A DNA stretch of 64,000 bases, taken from NCBI GenBank assembly GCA_965236175.1, contig CBDEAT010000006.1:1-64000 (forward strand), given 5' to 3'. This document shows positions 1-7,459 of this stretch, piece by piece. The notes under the pieces are model-generated. The model did no database searches. It was not told where the DNA came from and saw only the letters and a list, made by a program, of their open reading frames with translations. This DNA comes from Fontibacterium universale (GTDB taxonomy: Bacteria > Pseudomonadota > Alphaproteobacteria > Pelagibacterales > Pelagibacteraceae). Positions within the stretch are counted from its first letter, which is position 1. Each line of letters opens with the position of its first letter. Both the position numbers and the translations under genes were made by a program.

Positions 1-54
1 ATTTAAAGACTTAAACTCGTTTATTATATTTAGATCTAGATTTACTTTTTGCAT
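1..54 (-). CDS. nuoC: NADH-quinone oxidoreductase subunit C, N-terminal fragment
   Basis: Only the first 18 codons are inside the window; the gene runs off the left edge. An ATG at 54-52 opens a frame with no stop to the edge and begins MQKVNLDLNII. The assignment rests mainly on position: it starts 2 bases after the nuoB stop on the same strand, and nuoC (30 kDa subunit of the peripheral arm of complex I) is the normal next gene. The fragment is too short to show any family motif, so this is inference from gene order. Confidence 0.6.
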   Translation of the reverse strand, partial: MQKVNLDLNIINEFKSLN

Positions 55-56
55 AA

Positions 57-575
57 TTATCTTTCGATCGTCCCTTCTCTTCTAATCTTCTTTTGCAATT
101 GTAATATTCCATACAATAATGCCTCAGCAGATGGAGGACAGCCTGGGACATAAACATCAACTGGAACTACACGGTCGCAACCTCTAACAACGGCATAAGA
201 ATAATGGTAGTAGCCGCCACCGTTTGCACAGCTTCCCATTGAAATAACATAACGTGGTTCTGGCATCTGATCGTAAACTTTACGAAGAGCTGGAGCCATT
301 TTGTTTGTTAAAGTTCCTGCAACAATCATCACATCAGATTGTCTAGGAGATGCTCGTGGTGCTGCTCCGAATCTTTCAAGATCGTATCGAGGCATTGATG
401 TTTGCATCATTTCAACTGCACAACATGCAAGACCAAATGTCATCCAGTGTAATGAACCTGTTCTTGCCCAATTAATTAAATTTTCACTAGAAGTAGTGAT
501 AAAGCCTTTTTCAGTAAATTCTTTTGCGAGCTCTTTAAATTCTTCAGGAACTTGATCTAATTTATTTTGTATCAT
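57..575 (-). CDS. nuoB: NADH-quinone oxidoreductase subunit B
   Basis: Subunit of the proton-pumping NADH dehydrogenase (complex I) that carries the terminal cluster N2 and passes electrons to ubiquinone. The adjacent cysteine pair in LACCAVEMM, a third in MGSCANGGGYY and the fourth in VPGCPPSAEAL are the 4Fe-4S ligands of the family. I chose the ATG at 575 (172 residues) because it overlaps the nuoA stop as ATGA; an in-frame ATG nine codons upstream (602) would bury the start inside nuoA and adds residues not expected in the family. It lies in a nuoA-nuoB-nuoC operon and is intact. Confidence 0.95.
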   Translation of the reverse strand: MIQNKLDQVPEEFKELAKEFTEKGFITTSSENLINWARTGSLHWMTFGLACCAVEMMQTSMPRYDLERFGAAPRASPRQSDVMIVAGTLTNKMAPALRKVYDQMPEPRYVISMGSCANGGGYYHYSYAVVRGCDRVVPVDVYVPGCPPSAEALLYGILQLQKKIRREGTIER

Positions 576-940
576 TCCCAATCCAAAGCTCCTTTTTTCC
601 ACTCATAGATAAATCCAACGGTTAATGTTCCAAGGAAAATCATCATTGACCAAAAACCTAGAGCACCAATTTTTCCAAGTGTAATCGCCCAAGGAAAAAG
701 GAAGGCTACTTCAAGATCAAAGATAATGAAAAGAATAGAAACTAAATAAAAACGAACATCAAACTTCATTCTAGAGTCACCAAAAGGTTCAAATCCGCAC
801 TCATAAGCTGATAATTTTTCAGCATCGGGTTTGCTTGGCGCGCACAGAAAGTTAACAACGATAAAGGCTATTCCAATTCCAATTGCCACAAACAAAAAGA
901 TCAAAATAGTTAAGTAATTTTGTAAGTATTCGAAGAACAT
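572..940 (-). CDS. nuoA: NADH-quinone oxidoreductase subunit A
   Basis: Small membrane subunit of complex I at the junction of the membrane and peripheral arms. The 122 residues hold three hydrophobic segments (about 8-32, 66-88 and 93-113), the normal topology. The conserved loop between segments 1 and 2 is present (SAYECGFEPFG, then FDVRFYLVSILFIIFDLE), containing the acidic residues and cysteine typical of NuoA/ND3. It is the first gene of the visible nuo operon. Its TGA overlaps the nuoB ATG by four bases, suggesting translational coupling. Upstream (941-1051) is a short AT-rich gap that should carry the operon promoter; I could not pick a convincing one. Confidence 0.95.
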   Translation of the reverse strand: MFFEYLQNYLTILIFLFVAIGIGIAFIVVNFLCAPSKPDAEKLSAYECGFEPFGDSRMKFDVRFYLVSILFIIFDLEVAFLFPWAITLGKIGALGFWSMMIFLGTLTVGFIYEWKKGALDWE

Positions 941-1051
941 TGGCCATTCTTATATAATAAGAATAAAAACAACCAAAGGTTCAATTTGGCACAACTGTGA
1001 ATAGATTAGTGGTAAAAAATTATTGCTTTTAAAGGGGTTCTTTAGAGGAAA

Positions 1052-1504
1052 TTATTTGTACTTTTCTATTTTTTCTTTCAATTCTTTATATTCTTCGCAA
1101 TTACAAGTTTTTAAAACTTCTAATCTTTTTTTAGCTTCTTCAGGTCTCTTAGTTAATAAATATAACTCACCTAAATACTCATTGGCACCTACATGTTTTG
1201 GATTAATTTTAAGAGCGTCTAGATAAAATTTCTCCGCTTTGTCATACTGTTTTAAATTTCTTAATGAAAAAGCGTAGTCATTTAAAATATCAGGATTACT
1301 AGAATTTTTACTGTCTTTTAATAACTCCTCTAGCATTACAACTGCTTTATCAAATTTCTTACTTTTAACTAAAGTTTTTGCCTCAGCATAACTTGGATTT
1401 GTTTTTTGAATAACTTGTGGAGGAGGACCAGAATCTGCTGCTCTTACATTAAGAGTGTTAAAAGAAAATATAAGTAATAAAGATAGAAATATTGTTTTTA
1501 TCAT
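1052..1504 (-). CDS. Exported tetratricopeptide-repeat protein
   Basis: A 150-residue protein with a hydrophobic N-terminal segment followed by a polar AADS region, which reads as a Sec signal peptide with cleavage near residue 22. The remainder contains about two to three TPR-like helical pairs: YAEAKTLVKSKKFDKAVVML, a repeat around NDYAFSLRNLKQYDKAEKFY, and one around GANEYLGELYLLTKRPEEAK. Such modules are protein-protein scaffolds, probably periplasmic here; no enzyme function is visible. The ATG at 1504 is preferred over an in-frame TTG two codons earlier. It faces away from the oxidoreductase gene, with only 32 bases for two divergent promoters. Confidence 0.75.
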   Translation of the reverse strand: MIKTIFLSLLLIFSFNTLNVRAADSGPPPQVIQKTNPSYAEAKTLVKSKKFDKAVVMLEELLKDSKNSSNPDILNDYAFSLRNLKQYDKAEKFYLDALKINPKHVGANEYLGELYLLTKRPEEAKKRLEVLKTCNCEEYKELKEKIEKYK

Positions 1505-1536
1505 AAGCAAAATATGTTCTAATAATAATAATTAAA

Positions 1537-2511
1537 ATGGTTAAAGCAATAAGAATTACAGAGACTGGTAAAGCAAACGTAATGAAGTTTGTGGATGTTG
1601 AGCTTAAAAAATTAGCTCCAAATGAAGTTTTAATTAAAAATAAAGCAATCGGTTTAAATTACATAGATGTTTATCATAGATCAGGAACCTACCCACTTCC
1701 GCTACCAAACGGCATTGGACTTGAGGCTGCTGGAGTAATTGAAGAAATTGGATCTGATGTAAAAGAATTTAAAGTTGGTGATCGTGTTGCTCATGCTGCT
1801 GCCCCTCCAGGATCGTATTCAGAAAAACAAGTTTACCCTCAAGAAAAATTAGTAAAAATTCCAGATTACATTTCAGATGAAATTGCCTCATGCATTATGC
1901 TTAAAGGTATTACTTCTGAATATCTTCTGCATAGAGCTTATGCAGTTAAAAAAGGTGAATTTATTTTATTCCATGCCGCAGCTGGTGGAGTTGGACAAGT
2001 GTTATGTCAGTGGGCAAAATCTTTAGGATGTAAAGTTATTGGAACAGTTGGTTCTGATGAAAAAGTTGCAATTGCCAAAGAAAATGGATGTGATTTTGTA
2101 ATCAATTATTCTAAAGAAAGTTTCTCACAAAAAGTTAAAGAAATTACTGACGGTAAAATGTTAAAGGTAGTTTACGATGGTGTAGGTGCTAAGACTTTTG
2201 AAGAATCTTTGGATTGTCTTGCAATTAGAGGAACGATGGTTTCCTTTGGTAATGCTTCAGGATTAATTGATAAAGTTGATCCTAAAAAACACATCGCACC
2301 AAAAGGATTGTATTTTACCAGACCTTCTATTGCTCATTATACAGTTACTAGAGAAGAATTAGTAAATAGTGCAAACACAGTATTTGAAGCTATTAAAACA
2401 GGTAAATTTAAAGTTAAAATATTTAAAAAATTTGCTCTTAAAGATGCAGTGACTGCCCATGAAGAATTAGAAGCTAGAAAATTAACAGGCCCCGCTATTT
2501 TAGTTCCTTAA
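1537..2511 (+). CDS. NADPH:quinone oxidoreductase (zinc-independent MDR family)
   Basis: A 324-residue medium-chain dehydrogenase/reductase of the Qor type, which reduces quinones or reactive carbonyls with NADPH. The N-terminal GroES-like domain has the family pattern LNYIDVYHRSGTYP and LPNGIGLEAAGVIEEIG. The Rossmann domain carries the glycine-rich nucleotide loop AAAGGVGQVLCQWAK followed by ALA-like GCKVIGTVGSDEK. No structural or catalytic zinc cysteines are present, as expected for Qor. Length is typical. It stands alone between divergent and co-directional genes, so physiological substrate cannot be inferred from context. Confidence 0.88.
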   Translation: MVKAIRITETGKANVMKFVDVELKKLAPNEVLIKNKAIGLNYIDVYHRSGTYPLPLPNGIGLEAAGVIEEIGSDVKEFKVGDRVAHAAAPPGSYSEKQVYPQEKLVKIPDYISDEIASCIMLKGITSEYLLHRAYAVKKGEFILFHAAAGGVGQVLCQWAKSLGCKVIGTVGSDEKVAIAKENGCDFVINYSKESFSQKVKEITDGKMLKVVYDGVGAKTFEESLDCLAIRGTMVSFGNASGLIDKVDPKKHIAPKGLYFTRPSIAHYTVTREELVNSANTVFEAIKTGKFKVKIFKKFALKDAVTAHEELEARKLTGPAILVP

Positions 2512-2514
2512 TTA

Positions 2515-2532
2515 CAATTGTTTAAGCAATTG
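2515..2532 (+). terminator. Weak hairpin downstream of the oxidoreductase gene
   Basis: CAATTG (2515-2520), six-base loop, CAATTG (2527-2532), directly after the qor-like stop codon. A run of seven T lies nine bases further on, rather than directly after the stem, so terminator activity is only possible. Confidence 0.3.
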
Positions 2533-2583
2533 CCCTGTGATACTTTTTTTCCAATTTAAATATCAAATAATAGGAGTTCGTTA

Positions 2584-3477
2584 ATGAAAAATAAAATCGT
2601 GCGCATTGCACTAGCATTTTTTGCGATATTCACCATGACAATCACTGGTGCTATGGCAAACACTATAGAGAAAGCTAAAACGACTGGAAAGTTTACTCTT
2701 GCTTATAGAGAGTCTTCAATTCCTTTTTCTTACTTAGGAGAAGATGGAAAGCCATTAGGTTTTGGTTGGGAAATGTGTAAGTTAATTGCTGAAGAAGTTA
2801 AAAAAGAAACAGGTCGTAAAGATCTAGTTGTTGAGTCTCAAGCAGTGACTTCACAAAATCGTATTCCATTAATTCAAAATGGAACTGTAGATGTTGAGTG
2901 TGGATCTACTACAAATAATTCAGAAAGAGGAAAACAAGTTACTTTCGCTATAAATTATTTTTATACAGGTACTCGTTTTTTAGTTAAATCTGATAGCGGA
3001 ATTAAATCAATCAATGATTTAAAAGGTAAGAAAGTTGTTTCAACAACTGGAACTACTAACTATCAAATTTTAAGAAATCTTAATGATGAAAAAAAATACG
3101 GATTTGAATTACTAGGAGCTAAAGACCATGCGGATGCATTGTTGATGGTTGAGTCTGGTATGGCAAATGCATTCGGTATGGATGACATTCTGCTTTACGG
3201 ATTAAAAGCATCATCAAAAGAATCTGCTAAATTAGCTGTAGTTGGTGAATCAATTCAAGTTGAACCTTATGCGATCATGTTCAGAAAAGATGATCCTAAG
3301 TTTCAAGCTTTAGTGAATAAAGTTATCACTAATTCAATTAAATCTGGAGAGTTTGAAAAGGCATATAAAAAATGGTTTCAAACAAATATCCCTCCAAAAA
3401 ATGTTAACTTAAACGCGCCAATGAGCAAAGAGCTTAAAGATAATTTAAAAGCATTATCTGACAAGCCAGCGCTTTAA
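2584..3477 (+). CDS. gltI: Glutamate/aspartate-type ABC transporter, periplasmic binding protein
   Basis: Solute-binding protein (297 residues, SBP family 3) with an N-terminal signal peptide ending near GAMANTI. Conserved ligand-binding features of acidic amino acid binders are visible: LAYRESSIPFSYLG near the N-terminus, the hinge region VECGSTTNNSERGKQVTFA, and VVSTTGTTNYQILRN. The C-terminal half has MVESGMANAFGMDDILLYG. The whole chain resembles E. coli GltI. A good Shine-Dalgarno (AGGAG at about 2572) precedes the ATG, unusual strength for this window, fitting high expression of a binding protein. It heads the gltIJKL operon and is separated from gltJ by a strong hairpin. Confidence 0.9.
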   Translation: MKNKIVRIALAFFAIFTMTITGAMANTIEKAKTTGKFTLAYRESSIPFSYLGEDGKPLGFGWEMCKLIAEEVKKETGRKDLVVESQAVTSQNRIPLIQNGTVDVECGSTTNNSERGKQVTFAINYFYTGTRFLVKSDSGIKSINDLKGKKVVSTTGTTNYQILRNLNDEKKYGFELLGAKDHADALLMVESGMANAFGMDDILLYGLKASSKESAKLAVVGESIQVEPYAIMFRKDDPKFQALVNKVITNSIKSGEFEKAYKKWFQTNIPPKNVNLNAPMSKELKDNLKALSDKPAL

Positions 3478-3499
3478 TTCTATATAATTAGAGTTAAAT

Positions 3500-3535
3500 A
3501 ATAACCTGAGAGAAAGTAACTTCTCTCAGGTTATT
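3500..3535 (+). terminator. Perfect 15-bp hairpin between gltI and gltJ
   Basis: A perfect inverted repeat: left arm 3500-3514, loop AGTAAC (3515-3520), right arm 3521-3535, followed by the T-poor sequence TAATATA. Placed between the binding protein gene and the permease genes it most likely acts as a partial terminator or 3'-end stabiliser, giving more binding protein than permease. The lack of a U-tract argues for stabilisation/attenuation over full termination. Confidence 0.75.
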
Positions 3536-3557
3536 TAATATATAAAATAGCTCTTTC

Positions 3558-4267
3558 ATGTTCACACTCGATTGGTCATTTTTATCTAAGAAAGTTGTCG
3601 GCAACCAAACTTATTTAGGTTGGTTGATGACTGCATGGGAGACGACTTTAACCATTTCTTTATTTGCATTCATTATCGCTTTTACTCTTGGTTTTTTAAT
3701 GGGAGTTTTTAGAACCACACAAAATAAATATTTAGTTTTAATTGGAAATATTTGGACAGAAATTTTTAGAAATATTCCAGTTTTAGTTCAAGTTTTTCTT
3801 TGGTATTTTGTGATACCAAAAATATTTCCAATATTTTCAAAACTACCCTCATTTGCGTTAGCAGTAATTGCTTTAGGATTATTCACTTCATCTAGAATAT
3901 CAGAGCAAGTGAGAGCTGGAATTCAATCCATCCCAACAGATCAAAGATATGCTTCTCTTAGCGCTTGGGTCTTACAACTTATCAATCTTATCGATTTGTT
4001 TTATTGCCAGTTGCCTTTAGATTGGTTCTGCCTCCATTAACAAGTGAGGCTATGAATATTATTAAAAATTCATCGGTTGCCTTTGCAGTTAGTATTGCAG
4101 AGCTTACAATGTATGCAATTCAGGTTCAGGAAGAAACCGCACGTGGTATTGAGGTATACTTAGTTGTAACGGGTCTTTATTTTATCTCAGCATTTATCGT
4201 AAATTTACTTTCTATTTTAATAGAAAAAAGTATTCAAATTCCACATTTTATTGGAGGAAGAAAATGA
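3558..4267 (+). CDS. gltJ: Amino acid ABC transporter permease (GltJ-like), frame-disrupted
   Basis: Inner membrane permease pairing with GltK for import of acidic amino acids. The first part (3558 to about 3960) has membrane segments and the motif TSSRISEQVRAGIQSIP. The coupling-loop motif (EAA loop) continues GLTTYQSYRFVLLPVAFR in a different frame, through to the stop at 4267. The change is net +2 or -1 within 3957-3975. Either one T is missing in GCTTGGG, or two extra bases follow two successive CTT codons (CTT A GCG CTT G GGT); the latter restores exactly the spacing of E. coli GltJ (ASLAxGLT). The last codon overlaps gltK as ATGA. Sequencing error or real frameshift cannot be separated here. 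Confidence 0.85.
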
Positions 4268-4929
4268 GTTTAGATTTTAGCTTCCTAACTTTAAAAGTAA
4301 TTAACAATATTATTTTAACAGGATTAATATTCTCATTTAAACTTACTCTTATTGCGATGGTTCTTGGAATAATCCTTGGAACTCTTCTTGCTATGATGAG
4401 GCTCTCGAAGTTTAAATTACTTAGTTCATTTGCATTAGGTTACGTAACAATTGTTCGGTCAATTCCATTGGTAATGGTTATTCTTTGGGTTTTTTTATTA
4501 ATTCCATTATTTATTGGCAGAAGTTTAGGAACTGAGTATTCAGCAATCATCACCTTCACTTTATTTGAGGCAGCTTTTTATGCAGAAATTATGCGTGCTG
4601 GAATTCAAAGTGTAAAACGAGATCAAGCCAATGCAGGATATGCATTGGGCATGAATTATTTTCAATGCATGAGTTATATTGTTCTGCCACAAGCATTTAG
4701 AAATATGTTGCCAGTTTTATTAACGCAAACCATCGTTCTATTTCAGGATACTTCCCTAGTTTATGCAATTGGAGCTTTTGATTTATTAAAAGGCTTTAGT
4801 ATTATCTCTAAAAATTTTAATAGACCGGTTGAGGCTTATATCCTTGCAACTATTGTGTATTTTATAATTTGTTTTAGCTTATCTTATTTAGTTAAAAGAA
4901 TTCAAAATAGAGTTAGGATTGTAAGATAA
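4264..4929 (+). CDS. gltK: Amino acid ABC transporter permease (GltK-like)
   Basis: Second permease of the glutamate/aspartate-type importer, 221 residues, uninterrupted. Five hydrophobic segments are visible, with the conserved EAA loop AEIMRAGIQSVKRDQANAGY followed by ALGMNYFQCMSYIVLPQAFR, the site that contacts the ATPase. A periplasmic region with TEYSAIITFTLFEAAFY precedes it. It starts inside the gltJ stop (ATGA), and gltL begins four bases after its stop, so the three cytoplasmic-side components are translationally coupled. Confidence 0.92.
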   Translation: MSLDFSFLTLKVINNIILTGLIFSFKLTLIAMVLGIILGTLLAMMRLSKFKLLSSFALGYVTIVRSIPLVMVILWVFLLIPLFIGRSLGTEYSAIITFTLFEAAFYAEIMRAGIQSVKRDQANAGYALGMNYFQCMSYIVLPQAFRNMLPVLLTQTIVLFQDTSLVYAIGAFDLLKGFSIISKNFNRPVEAYILATIVYFIICFSLSYLVKRIQNRVRIVR

Positions 4930-4933
4930 AATT

Positions 4934-5667
4934 ATGATTGAATTAAAAAATGTTTCAAAGTGGTACGGTAATTTTCAAGTTTTAGATAATTGCTCTACTA
5001 GAATTAAAAAAGGAGAAGTGGTTGTAGTTTGCGGTCCTTCTGGATCTAGTAAATCAACTTTGATTAAAACAATTAATGGACTTGAGCCATTTCAAAAAGG
5101 TGAAATCATCGTTGATAATGTAAATGTTCATGATCCAAAAACTAATTTATCAAAATTAAGATCACGTGTTGGAATGGTGTTCCAGCATTTTGAATTATTT
5201 CCGCATTTAAGTATTCAAGAAAATTTAACATTAGCGCAAATTAAAGTTTTAAAGAGAAACAAAACTGAAGCTATTAATTATGGTCTAAAATATTTAGAAA
5301 GAGTTGGACTAACTAATCAAAAAGATAAATTCCCAGGTCAACTTTCAGGTGGTCAACAACAGCGTGTGGCAATCGCTAGAGCATTAAGTATGGATCCGAT
5401 TGTGATGTTATTTGATGAACCTACATCTTCACTAGATCCTGAAATGGTTGGGTGAAGTTCTTGATGTTATTGTTAAATTAGCAAATGAAGGTATGACTAT
5501 GGTGTGTGTTACTCATGAAATGGGGTTTGCCAAAAAAGTATCAAATCGAGTTATATTTATGGATGAAGGAAAAATTGTTGAAGACTGCACAAAAGATAAT
5601 TTTTTTAATAATCAAACAGCATTATCTAGCAAGAGCTAAAGAATTTTTATCTAAAATATTAAGATAA
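4934..5667 (+). CDS. gltL: Amino acid ABC transporter ATPase (GltL-like), two frame breaks, altered Walker A
   Basis: Cytoplasmic ATPase energising GltJK. It shows a Q-loop (VFQHFELFPHLS), signature LSGGQQQRVAIARAL, Walker B plus D-loop (IVMLFDEPTSSLDPE) and H-loop (CVTHEMGFAKK). Walker A reads GPSGSSKST: the invariant glycine before lysine is serine (codon AGT for expected GGT). Two +1 breaks occur. At 5447-5455 GTTGGGTGAAG must lose one G to give DPEMVGEVLD. Between about 5600 and 5635 the frame changes again, so that the C-terminus reads ARAKEFLSKILR and ends at 5667. Family length (about 240 residues) is restored only by joining all three segments. Confidence 0.85.
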
Positions 5668-5693
5668 TTTTAATAATTTCAAATATCAAATCC

Positions 5694-6062
5694 ATGAATG
5701 ATAAAAACGATAAAGAGATTATCGAAGTTAAAGAAGTAGAAGCTGAACGAATTAACAATAACGAAACATTTAGACCTCGATTTAAAGCAATACGCCTAAG
5801 CCCACTCTTTTTTGTTGGAATATTAATTTATATAATTACTGCATTTTGGGGTTTATTTATTTGCTTTGATGTTGTTAAAGAAGTCTTTGGGCCTGTTATT
5901 GCTTTTTTAGGATTAATATTTTTTCCATTCATACTCGCACTTGCTCCTTGGTATGCAGCACTAGTTAATCATGATTTTTATCCGTTACTAATTGTCTATG
6001 GAGGTGTACTTTTAGGAACAATGTGTTTTAGAATTGCAATGAGATCTACGTTTAAGCGCTGA
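5694..6062 (+). CDS. Small membrane protein of unknown function
   Basis: A 122-residue protein with a highly charged N-terminus (acidic/lysine-rich, residues 1-35) followed by three hydrophobic segments at about 40-60, 65-85 and 93-113, separated by short loops such as APWYAALVNHDFYP. I do not recognise the family. It starts 26 bases after gltL and lies on the same strand, so it could be the last gene of the transporter transcript, but it lacks any transporter motif. It ends immediately before the opposing tRNA-Thr gene. Confidence 0.6.
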   Translation: MNDKNDKEIIEVKEVEAERINNNETFRPRFKAIRLSPLFFVGILIYIITAFWGLFICFDVVKEVFGPVIAFLGLIFFPFILALAPWYAALVNHDFYPLLIVYGGVLLGTMCFRIAMRSTFKR

Positions 6063-6065
6063 TGA

Positions 6066-6141
6066 TGGTGCCCTAATACGGACTTGAACCGCAAACCTAC
6101 TGATTACAAATCAGTTGCTCTACCAATTGAGCTATTAGGGC
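6066..6141 (-). tRNA. tRNA-Thr (anticodon TGT)
   Basis: A full cloverleaf can be drawn on the minus strand. Acceptor GCCCTAA/TTAGGGC (6141-6135 with 6076-6070), D arm GCTC/GAGC, anticodon stem ACTGA/TCAGT with loop TTTGTAA giving anticodon TGT (threonine, ACA-reading), T arm with loop TTCAAGT, discriminator A and an encoded CCA (6068-6066). It is the only tRNA seen in the window. Its 5' flank (plus-strand side above 6142) opens into the most accessory-looking stretch of the window. Confidence 0.96.
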
Positions 6142-6197
6142 ATTTGGTAAAAAAGAGATTTTAGTACATAACTTTAATTATAAAAACAAATAATTTA

Positions 6198-6227
6198 TTG
6201 ATCTTTATTTATTAATATTAGTATGCT
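6198..6227 (+). promoter_or_regulatory. Candidate promoter for the structured RNA
   Basis: TTGATC (6198-6203) and TATGCT (6222-6227) are separated by 18 bases and would start transcription about 12-20 bases before the GC-rich element. Matches to the sigma-70 consensus are moderate (5/6 and 4/6). Confidence 0.4.
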
Positions 6228-6239
6228 ATAACTTAATTT

Positions 6240-6350
6240 CAGGATTATTCCTGCGCCCTACGTGGCTCTAAGGTGCAAACCTCGTGTCTGTAAAGACCTT
6301 CAGAAAGTCAAATAAACGAACCATTAATACATTGCGTGCGCGTGTTTTTT
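6240..6350 (+). ncRNA. Unidentified GC-rich structured RNA with U-tract end
   Basis: A non-coding stretch of clearly higher GC than its flanks. Two adjacent hairpins each carry a GNRA tetraloop: AGGT-GCAA-ACCT (6271-6282) and GTCT-GTAA-AGAC (6286-6297). A long-range closing stem pairs 6252-6256 (TGCGC) with 6338-6342 (GCGCG) and, past a three-base bulge, 6260-6265 with 6332-6337 (with wobble pairs). The 3' arm runs into six T (6345-6350), as an intrinsic terminator would. A candidate promoter sits upstream. It could be an independent small RNA or the leader of the downstream gene. I could not match it to 6S RNA, tmRNA, RNase P, SRP RNA or a known riboswitch. Confidence 0.55.
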
Positions 6351-6376
6351 AATTGGTTAATTTGAAGGATAAAATA

Positions 6377-6966
6377 ATGAAAATGTTTAATGAAAATAAT
6401 GTAGCTGAAACAAAAGCAACATTTGAAGAAGCTATAACTAAAAAGAAGAACACCCCAACAGGACCAATGTCTGAGAGAGCTAAATATGAAGTATCTAAAA
6501 ATGCTCTCAAAACAGGACTAAGTTCAAAAAGATTTATTATCTATGGTGAAAACAAAAAAGAGTATGAGCAATACAGAGACAACTTTATCGATATACTAAA
6601 ACCAATTAATCAAATTCATGTAGATACATGTTTTCATATTATTTTAACTGGTTGGAATATAAAAAGAGTAAGTAAAGCAAGAAATGGAGCTTACAATCTT
6701 GAAACAAAACTTACCCTAGAAAATAGCTATAATTATCGAAGATGTTCATCATAAAACGATACTAGTGAAATAAAAAAAATTCTGAAATGGACTTGGTAGA
6801 TAAAGATGAAGTTCTTGGAATAGTTTTTTCTCGTGATTGTATAGGTTCAGGAACGCAATAGCTAAGGTTAACAGCCATTGAAAATTCAATGCATGCTAAA
6901 TACTACAAAATCTATAGGGAATACATGCTGGATAGATTTGGCAGGGAGTATCATTATGAAAAATAA
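6377..6966 (+). pseudogene. Decayed conserved hypothetical gene (TGP...NALxxGL family)
   Basis: The first 126 codons contain TPTGPMSERAKYEVSKNALK followed by TGLSSKRFIIYGENKKEYEQ, matching a family of small uncharacterised proteins, frequent in alphaproteobacteria and planctomycetes, that opens with STGPRT...KxRsxxNALKHGL. The typical C-terminal part, TAIENSMHAKYYKIYREYML, follows about 50 codons later in another frame. Between them the frame shifts by net +2 or -1 (6735-6781), and a TAG stands in frame at 6859-6861. The ATG at 6377 is preferred over a TTG at 6353. Family proteins have no established function and are sometimes annotated as transposon-related. The combination of shift and in-frame stop makes genuine decay more likely here than elsewhere in the window. 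Confidence 0.55.
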
Positions 6967-7312
6967 ATTTCCAAGTTTTATTGAAGATAAAATTAAAACA
7001 GATCTTGAAAAAAGAGATTTGCTTTATAAAAATCTTAAAAAAGAAGATTTATCTAATCGAGATACCATTGAACATATTAGAAATAGGTTTTTAGTGTTCT
7101 TAAAGAAAAATCTAACTAATCCAAAGTGTAAAAACTCATGGGAGTTCTTAAAAAATTCTATTGTTAAAATAGAACAAGAAATAAATAATGAAAAGATTAT
7201 TCTAGAGGTAAAAAATAATTTGGTAGTTAAGATTGAAGAAACTGAAGTAAAAAAAGAAATACCTAATTCTGTTAAGCCTGTGGTTAGAGTAAAACCTATT
7301 CCTTATGCATGA
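6957..7312 (+). CDS. Hypothetical protein next to the decayed gene
   Basis: A 118-residue lysine/glutamate-rich protein starting at ATG 6957, overlapping the end of the preceding frame by 10 bases (start chosen for this coupling and because the upstream in-frame extension belongs to the other gene). It is predicted helical and cytoplasmic: charged N-terminal half (KNKFPSFIEDKIKTDLEKRD), a central stretch with KNSWEFLKNSIVKIEQEI, and a valine/proline-rich tail ending PVVRVKPIPYA. No membrane segment or known motif. Unrecognised. Confidence 0.45.
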
Positions 7313-7459
7313 TAGGCATAACTCCAGAGTTTATTGAGAATAATCGTCATTTAGGTGAGACCTTGTGATCCTAATGAAATTATAGAAAAGAAGGAGAAAA
7401 AAAGTAATAGCTTTATTGTTGCGCAAAGTTTAATGGTTACTACTAGAAATTTTTTTTGA
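7309..7459 (+). CDS. Possible small ORF with one frame break
   Basis: An ATG overlapping the previous stop (ATGA) opens a 19-codon frame (MIGITPEFIENNRHLGETL) ending in TGA. One base further on a new frame reads DPNEIIEKKEKKSNSFIVAQ and runs to TGA at 7457-7459. Joined by a +1 shift near 7350-7367 they would make a protein of about 50 residues. Codon use looks coding, but there is no homology I recognise, and the 3' end overlaps the opposing EamA gene. Low confidence. Confidence 0.25.

Noticed and set aside
572..602. Upstream ATG giving a 181-residue NuoB
   Set aside because: It would overlap nuoA by 31 bases; the downstream ATG makes a standard ATGA junction and the family N-terminus.
6240..6350. 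6S RNA, cobalamin riboswitch or tmRNA as identity of the structured RNA
   Set aside because: GGTGCAAACC resembles part of a cobalamin aptamer, but there is no B12 box; no tmRNA tag or tRNA-like ends; the 6S central bubble is not recognisable.
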